Assembly (NCBI RefSeq): GCF_002078875.1
Contig: NC_034413.1
Coordinates: 65,016,252-65,080,251 of the forward strand
DNA from: Numida meleagris
Taxonomy: Eukaryota; Chordata; Aves; Galliformes; Numididae
Length of the DNA: 64,000 nucleotides
Direction of reading: 5' to 3'
Positions 62,056-64,000 of this stretch are shown here, piece after piece. The position numbers and the translations under genes were made by a program. The notes beneath the pieces are model-generated. The model was not told where the DNA came from, made no database searches, and saw only the letters and a program-made list of their open reading frames with translations. Within the stretch, counting starts at the first letter, position 1, and every line of letters starts with the position of its first letter.

Positions 62056-64000
62056 TATCATATGCTATCTCATATTCTTTGCGAATCTACCAGGCTAGCC
62101 AGCCTTGGAGCACAACAACAATATACACCAAAATTCATCAACCCAAACACGTCGCTCCACTGCATACCTTTTAAAATTACTACTGCCCAGGCGGTAAGTC
62201 AAATATATCTAAATGTGTTCAGTTACAGCCATCACAGCACAACAAATTCTGTGATGTTGAAGTAGCTTTCAACCTCAACAAATCACAGAAATTATCTCAC
62301 AAACTAGTAGTACTGAGACAAAAAAGTCTGCAGTAACATCCTAGAACTAAAAATGCAAAACTCAAAGTACTTTTCCACTATAGACTTATGATGCACGCAA
62401 ACATGTCAACTACTATATAGTAAAAGACTCCAATTTTTGGCAGAAAATTCATCTACTTTTTCATGTATCTAAACGTGATGTGTACAGATGGCAAATAAGC
62501 TTGCAGCAGTAAAATAGTTTTCCCAAAGCTACAAAGCAAGCTTGGTCTATGACTAGAATTAGAATAGTCCCTGAAGTAAATTCTTGGCAAGATCACTGTG
62601 AACTGAGTTAGTGTTATTTCACATATTTTCCTCAGCCTTTAAAAATGCTTCTGAAAGCTTGTACCTGTTTTAAATTGAAATAAGGCCATGAATGCCAACA
62701 CATTTTTGTAAATTTTCTCCAACTGAAGATCTGCCCCTTTAAATAATTATAAGCATATTAAGGAGATCCTTAGCCCAAAAATTCCATAAGCCATTAAGCA
62801 CTACTTGCAACATTATTCCTTAAATCCAAGCCTTGTTTTCATCCATCAGATGCTTCCCAGCAGAGAAGCATACATACGATAACCCAACAAGCACCTCTTA
62901 GTGGGAGAATGGCAGAAACTCTTCCGCTGAGTATGGTTTTGCCCGAGCATTCGCCAAGGATTCAAAATCCTAAACTGGGTCATTTTGCTGTCCACATCTC
63001 AATATCACTTTTTTTTTTTAAACCCCATGCGAAAGCACTAGCAACGGTCTTCACACAGTCAGAATTCACATGGTAAAAGGCACATAATGAATTTTACTTC
63101 CTTAACTAACAGTCTGTAGAAATTAATTTGCTGTCCTATTTTTCCATGTCTAGAGAGAGACTTGTTAAATTACCTCTCCTTTTATTGTTGCAGTTAATTA
63201 CACACAGAAATACCAAGTCATGCTAAATGAAAAGGATACAGAGTTTATTATTAGTTTCTAATGTGCCACATTGAAGACAAACGAATTGGCCCTTTTGGGT
63301 ACTATTTGTTCCACACAGTTAGGCATTATGGTCTGATATACGTTAGCAGCAGCAGCAAGGCAGAGAACAGTGAGGTCTAACAAGTTGGGAGGTAGGCAAT
63401 GATCCTCCAGGCGTAAATACAGCCCTCACTCACTCTCCCACAAAACAACAAGCCAAGACTGATGCCTTTCGCCTGCCTTTCTATATCCCCAGCAGCGTAC
63501 ACGTACAACTTGATCAACATGTAACAAAGCTAGCGCAGGCTGCCTTACTTCTTGTGCTGCTTAGCAGTTTTCTCATATCTTCTTCCTGCCAAGCAGGAAT
63601 TGATCTTCTACCACGGCAAGGAATAGATGTGGAGTTAGTTAGAAAACAATCTTTCACCTTCACAGTCTTTGGCATCTTTGTCACCAACTTCCATAATGCT
63701 GGACAGGTCCAATGCTGGTTACTCAGCTCTGTTCTATGTTTTTCATGGAGTAATTAGAAACACTTTTCTATGATTAATTCAATTTACACTAAATGTGAAT
63801 TCAATGGTACCAAACACCAATCTGTCATTAAGTGTCTGAAGCCATTCATTGTTTTGGAAGAACATTCTTATCATGGAAAGATCACAAATCATTCTTTTGA
63901 TCCCATTAAAATAAGTTAGGCAGCTTCCATGAAGTATCATGTTTGAGGAACTATCTTCTAATTTAGACTTCAATATTCCGATATTTTATCAGGCCTAGCA

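Larger units (their letters stand above)
28557..64000 (-). other. TMEM163: TMEM163 intron upstream of the 44-nt exon (partial, at least 35 kb)
   Basis: This is long intronic sequence running off the right edge, with its acceptor ctttag at 28557-28562. It contains CR1 fragments at about 32801-33032 (plus), 52376-52478, 60641-60873 and 61841-62055 (minus). The decayed ERV lies at about 53830-55330, a GA microsatellite at 33743-33765, an octamer palindrome at 33873-33896 and an A/T-rich simple repeat at 55952-55985. The stretches 28600-32800, 33900-52370, 55990-60640 and 62060-64000 contain no exon, RNA gene or repeat family that I could recognise. That the whole stretch is one intron is inferred from not seeing the preceding TM1 exon; an unrecognised small or noncoding exon cannot be excluded. 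Confidence 0.75.

Noticed and set aside
1..64000. Bacterial or phage-type features: operons, CRISPR arrays, tRNA/rRNA genes, insertion sequences
   Set aside because: The sequence is clearly vertebrate intronic DNA. No spaced direct-repeat array and no tRNA- or rRNA-like sequence was seen.

Overview
The window looks like vertebrate, and specifically bird, nuclear DNA. It is AT-rich, has no dense coding or operon structure, and carries short 5'-truncated CR1 LINE fragments with the bird-type ATTCTATG-like 3' tail. CR1 copies resembling those of chicken and turkey make a galliform bird the best guess, but the exact species cannot be read from the sequence.

The one gene I can support is TMEM163 (a CDF-like zinc transporter also called synaptic vesicle protein SV31), on the minus strand. 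Three consecutive internal coding exons are present, at 28513-28556, 27307-27398 and 11225-11321. All have canonical AG/GT splice sites and compatible phases. Together they encode the end of the first membrane region, the second transmembrane helix with its D-x-x-x-D zinc ligands, and the third transmembrane helix. The exons before and after these were looked for and not found. The window is therefore almost entirely intron: 1-11224 (part of the downstream intron), 11322-27306 (16 kb), 27399-28512 (1.1 kb) and 28557-64000 (part of a long upstream intron).

The introns contain CR1 remnants in both orientations. On the plus strand (antisense to the gene) they lie at about 5815, 6870, 16690, 17397, 23271 and 32801. 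On the minus strand (same sense) they lie at about 52376, 60641 and 61841. One is an internal reverse-transcriptase fragment with no 3' end, and one is a very old L3-like copy. A decayed endogenous retrovirus fragment on the plus strand, at about 53830-55330, consists of an LTR end, a primer-binding-site-like sequence and a broken gag region. There are also a few simple repeats, a 30-bp repeat pair, a perfect palindrome of two POU octamers and a perfect 15-bp inverted repeat.

No rRNA, tRNA, CRISPR array, complete transposon or second gene was recognised. I found no convincing novel biological system. The most useful leads are regulatory or structural: the octamer palindrome, the long T tract at one splice acceptor, the exon phases that would allow an in-frame two-exon skip, and the ERV insertion.
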